Shown here: piece after piece, positions 7,001 to 7,539 of the stretch | Layout of the letters: the number at the start of each line of letters is the position of its first letter | How positions within the stretch are numbered: the first letter of the stretch is position 1 | Source: Desulfatirhabdium butyrativorans | GTDB taxonomy: Bacteria > Desulfobacterota > Desulfobacteria > Desulfobacterales > JAIFKL01 | Assembly (NCBI GenBank): GCA_022736535.1 | Contig: DZCT01000244.1 | Location: 1-7,539 of the forward strand | DNA length: 7,539 bases | Direction of reading: 5' to 3' | Translations under genes and position numbers: made by a program | The notes under the pieces: model-generated | Database searches by the model: none | Seen by the model: the letters and a program-made list of their open reading frames with translations, nothing else | What the model was told of the DNA's origin: nothing

Positions 7001-7289
7001 TGAGTTTTCCCTGCTTATACTGAGAATAAAAATTCTGCACAATATCCTGGTTTTTTTCAGCAATGCCGCGCAGATAATTTTTTACAGAGATATCTGCCGA
7101 TGTTCTGACCATATTCATCAGAGCGGACGTGGTGTTTTTCAGTTCATTCTCGATTCCTGTCTCGATGTTATGTTTCATAACAGAAAAAAGAATCGCACCG
7201 CCTACGGCAAATATTAAAGCAACCGCAAACGAATAGGCAAAACTGATTTTGTATTTCAAAGAAAGATTTTTAAAACTGATTTGTTTCAT
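4038..7289 (-). CDS. Membrane receptor SpoIIE/PP2C-type phosphatase: double Cache-HAMP-PAS-PAS-PAS-SpoIIE
   Basis: A complete 1083-residue protein. TM1 is about 17-39. The extracytoplasmic sensor about 40-312 holds two Cache-like modules with parallel motifs: GKTGY at 115 and 219, HP at 137 and 236, WKNP at 166 and 273, WII/GWIV at 188 and 295. TM2 is about 316-337 and HAMP about 338-390. The three PAS domains are about 395-515 (ending VDITKRK), 529-652 (RDITERK) and 659-780 (RDITWRK). A coiled coil about 780-830 leads to the SpoIIE/PPM domain about 835-1083, with RDIVGGD (859-865), DCTGHGVPGAF (882-892), MATDGFADQLGG (1018-1029) and LDDMTAVGF (1073-1081). All expected metal-ligand Asp positions are present, so it should be active. 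Cache domains usually bind small molecules such as carboxylates or amino acids; the ligand is unknown. The output is presumably dephosphorylation of a STAS-type antagonist encoded elsewhere. A GAGGAG 8 nt upstream supports the start. It lies 80 bp after a paralogue's stop codon. Confidence 0.96.
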   Translation of the reverse strand: MKQISFKNLSLKYKISFAYSFAVALIFAVGGAILFSVMKHNIETGIENELKNTTSALMNMVRTSADISVKNYLRGIAEKNQDIVQNFYSQYKQGKLTEQEAKTKAGEILLTQTIGKTGYIVACDIRNAPGSVILVVHPKMQGTEASHFDFIKKMTQLKNGYMEYEWKNPDENVPRKKAMYLAYFEPWQWIIAVSSYREEFKDMVNVRDFRENVISHRFGKTGYAFVIGYEGLGLIHPYSQLEGKNFSDEKDARGRKFIAEMCMKKKGRIIYPWKNPGEVSARKKITVFNDIPEFGWIVGSSVYLDELYEPLNTVKNLILFTGFIAIFILFPIISMRISSYITNSLQLLMKKLALVSDRDFSVRMKICSEDEIEQMAGYFNNFMEQLEISAKKLSESEKKYRNIFENAVDGIFQSVPGGGYLSVNSAYAKILGYDSPEEVLSSVCDIGKQLYVNPEDREKLVEIIKENGMAEGFETQLYRKDKSIMWVSVYARSVSDNQGNLLYYEGSFVDITKRKDAENLLQIRTEELKESEEKYRTLFEKSDDAMLLIDNGKFVDCNAAAVKMLKYKNKYDLLETHPSELSPETQPDGMPSYEKAEKMMSAVVQKGCHRFEWMHRRADGEDFPVEVLLTLIPFRGKNFIHTVWRDITERKQAEQALKTSEKKFRVLFESAGDAIMLIDKGIIVDCNQKTLEFFEISKEQIIGNSPDSLSPDVQPDGENSGKKAAEKLNAAISGKPQLFEWLHVKTDGRPFNAEVSLNSVEMNNRNYVQAIIRDITWRKNTEKELEKYRKHLEETVEKRTAELKKALSEACIARKAAEEANKKITDSINYAKMIQRSLLANLDVVKTYLPDSFFIWEPRDIVGGDIFYTECFEDGFIVAVIDCTGHGVPGAFMTMIAVSALKRIVRDEGCRNPAEILKRLNVIVKTTLQQDKDYALSDDGMDAGIVWVTRTDIESPAFAARFSELTFAGARIPLYYVRSSGLTVIRGDKENIGYRRSDVNFDFTNHSVTVEKGMCFYMATDGFADQLGGDDRRRFGTSRLKNLLTEISGLPFEKQRSMLIQAFEEHRGENNRLDDMTAVGFGF

Positions 7290-7297
7290 TGGTTTTT

Positions 7298-7303
7298 CTC
7301 CTC
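7298..7303 (-). promoter_or_regulatory. Ribosome-binding site of the double-Cache phosphatase
   Basis: GAGGAG with an 8-nt spacer to the ATG at 7289. It selects this start over internal Met codons and places the N terminus just before TM1. Confidence 0.75.
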
Positions 7304-7320
7304 TTCGCAGGTCAGAGGTA

Positions 7321-7363
7321 TGAGGTTCGGGGTTCGAGGTGAGTCATCCCCCCGAACCCCTCA
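7321..7363. repeat. Imperfect GC-rich inverted repeat between two phosphatase genes
   Basis: GTTCGGGG (7325-7332) pairs with CCCCGAAC (7350-7357). The stem extends through TGAG (7321-7324) and CTCA (7360-7363) after a two-base bulge, with a 17-nt loop. The surrounding bases contain repeated GAGGT and GGTTCG units. It fills most of the 80-bp gap between the upstream stop (7370) and the next ribosome-binding site, and no U run follows in the minus direction. It could be a weak attenuator, an RNA-processing hairpin, or just a repetitive insertion. Confidence 0.5.
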
Positions 7364-7369
7364 CCCCCC

Positions 7370-7539
7370 TTATTTAAACCCGAAACCCGCCACGGTCATG
7401 TCATCCTGTCTGTCATTATCGCCTCTGTGTTCTTCAAATGCCTGAATAAGCATACTTCTCTGTTTTTCAAACGGCTCGCCGGAAATCTCTTTCAGCAGAT
7501 TTCTGAAACGGGCGGTTCCGAAGCGTCTGCGTTTTTCTC
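7370..7539 (-). CDS. C-terminal end of another SpoIIE/PP2C-type phosphatase (5' part outside the window)
   Basis: The last 55 codons and a TAA stop are visible. The peptide runs from EKRRRFGTARF through FEKQRSMLIQAFEEHRG to RQDDMTVAGFGFK and aligns without gaps to the end of the downstream 1083-residue phosphatase, whose tail reads LDDMTAVGFGF. The DDM pair is the last metal-binding motif of the PPM fold, so this end is intact. The part carrying any sensor domains is not in the window. It is the upstream member of the tandem array and probably cotranscribed with the next gene, as only 80 bp separate them and I saw no promoter-like sequence there. Confidence 0.92.
   Translation of the reverse strand, partial: EKRRRFGTARFRNLLKEISGEPFEKQRSMLIQAFEEHRGDNDRQDDMTVAGFGFK

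Overview
The window reads as part of a signal-transduction and envelope locus from a Gram-negative bacterium. The evidence is an outer-membrane beta-barrel with a C-terminal Phe, a Sec-exported periplasmic protein, and large PAS/Cache/HAMP sensor proteins. The many short dispersed-type repeats between genes (C/G-run palindrome, 'GCGTGGGAACGAG' element, 'CTTTGCGTGCTTTGCG' palindrome) and the multi-PAS SpoIIE phosphatases would suit a sensor-rich Desulfobacterota lineage (Desulfobacterales type). That taxonomic reading is inference; nothing here proves it.

All genes lie on the minus strand, so transcription runs from high to low coordinates. Upstream to downstream they are: (1) the last 55 codons of a SpoIIE/PP2C-type phosphatase (7539-7370, cut by the window edge); (2) a complete 1083-residue membrane receptor phosphatase with a double Cache sensor, HAMP, three PAS domains and a SpoIIE domain (7289-4038); (3) a repeat-bearing spacer of 223 bp with a possible promoter (4037-3815); (4) a 146-residue exported PstS-like small binding protein (3814-3374); (5) a 401-residue outer-membrane porin-like protein (3361-2156), whose ribosome-binding site overlaps the stop codon of gene 4; (6) a long inverted repeat that looks like a terminator (2002-2125); (7) a third receptor phosphatase, 657 codons visible and open at the left edge (1971-1), with a helical non-Cache sensor, HAMP, one PAS and a SpoIIE domain.

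Three paralogous phosphatases thus surround a two-gene envelope cassette. The phosphatases share the output domain but differ in sensor architecture. A plausible reading is that the receptors sense envelope or periplasmic signals and dephosphorylate an anti-sigma-antagonist (STAS) protein encoded elsewhere. No STAS protein, anti-sigma factor or sigma factor is visible here. A functional link between the phosphatases and the binding-protein/porin pair rests only on proximity.

The most notable local signal is four exact tandem copies of a 7-bp unit (GAGAATT on the plus strand) inside the third phosphatase gene. Because 7 is not a multiple of 3, loss or gain of one unit shifts the frame, and I could read the resulting premature TAA stops directly. 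That makes a candidate phase-variable signalling gene.
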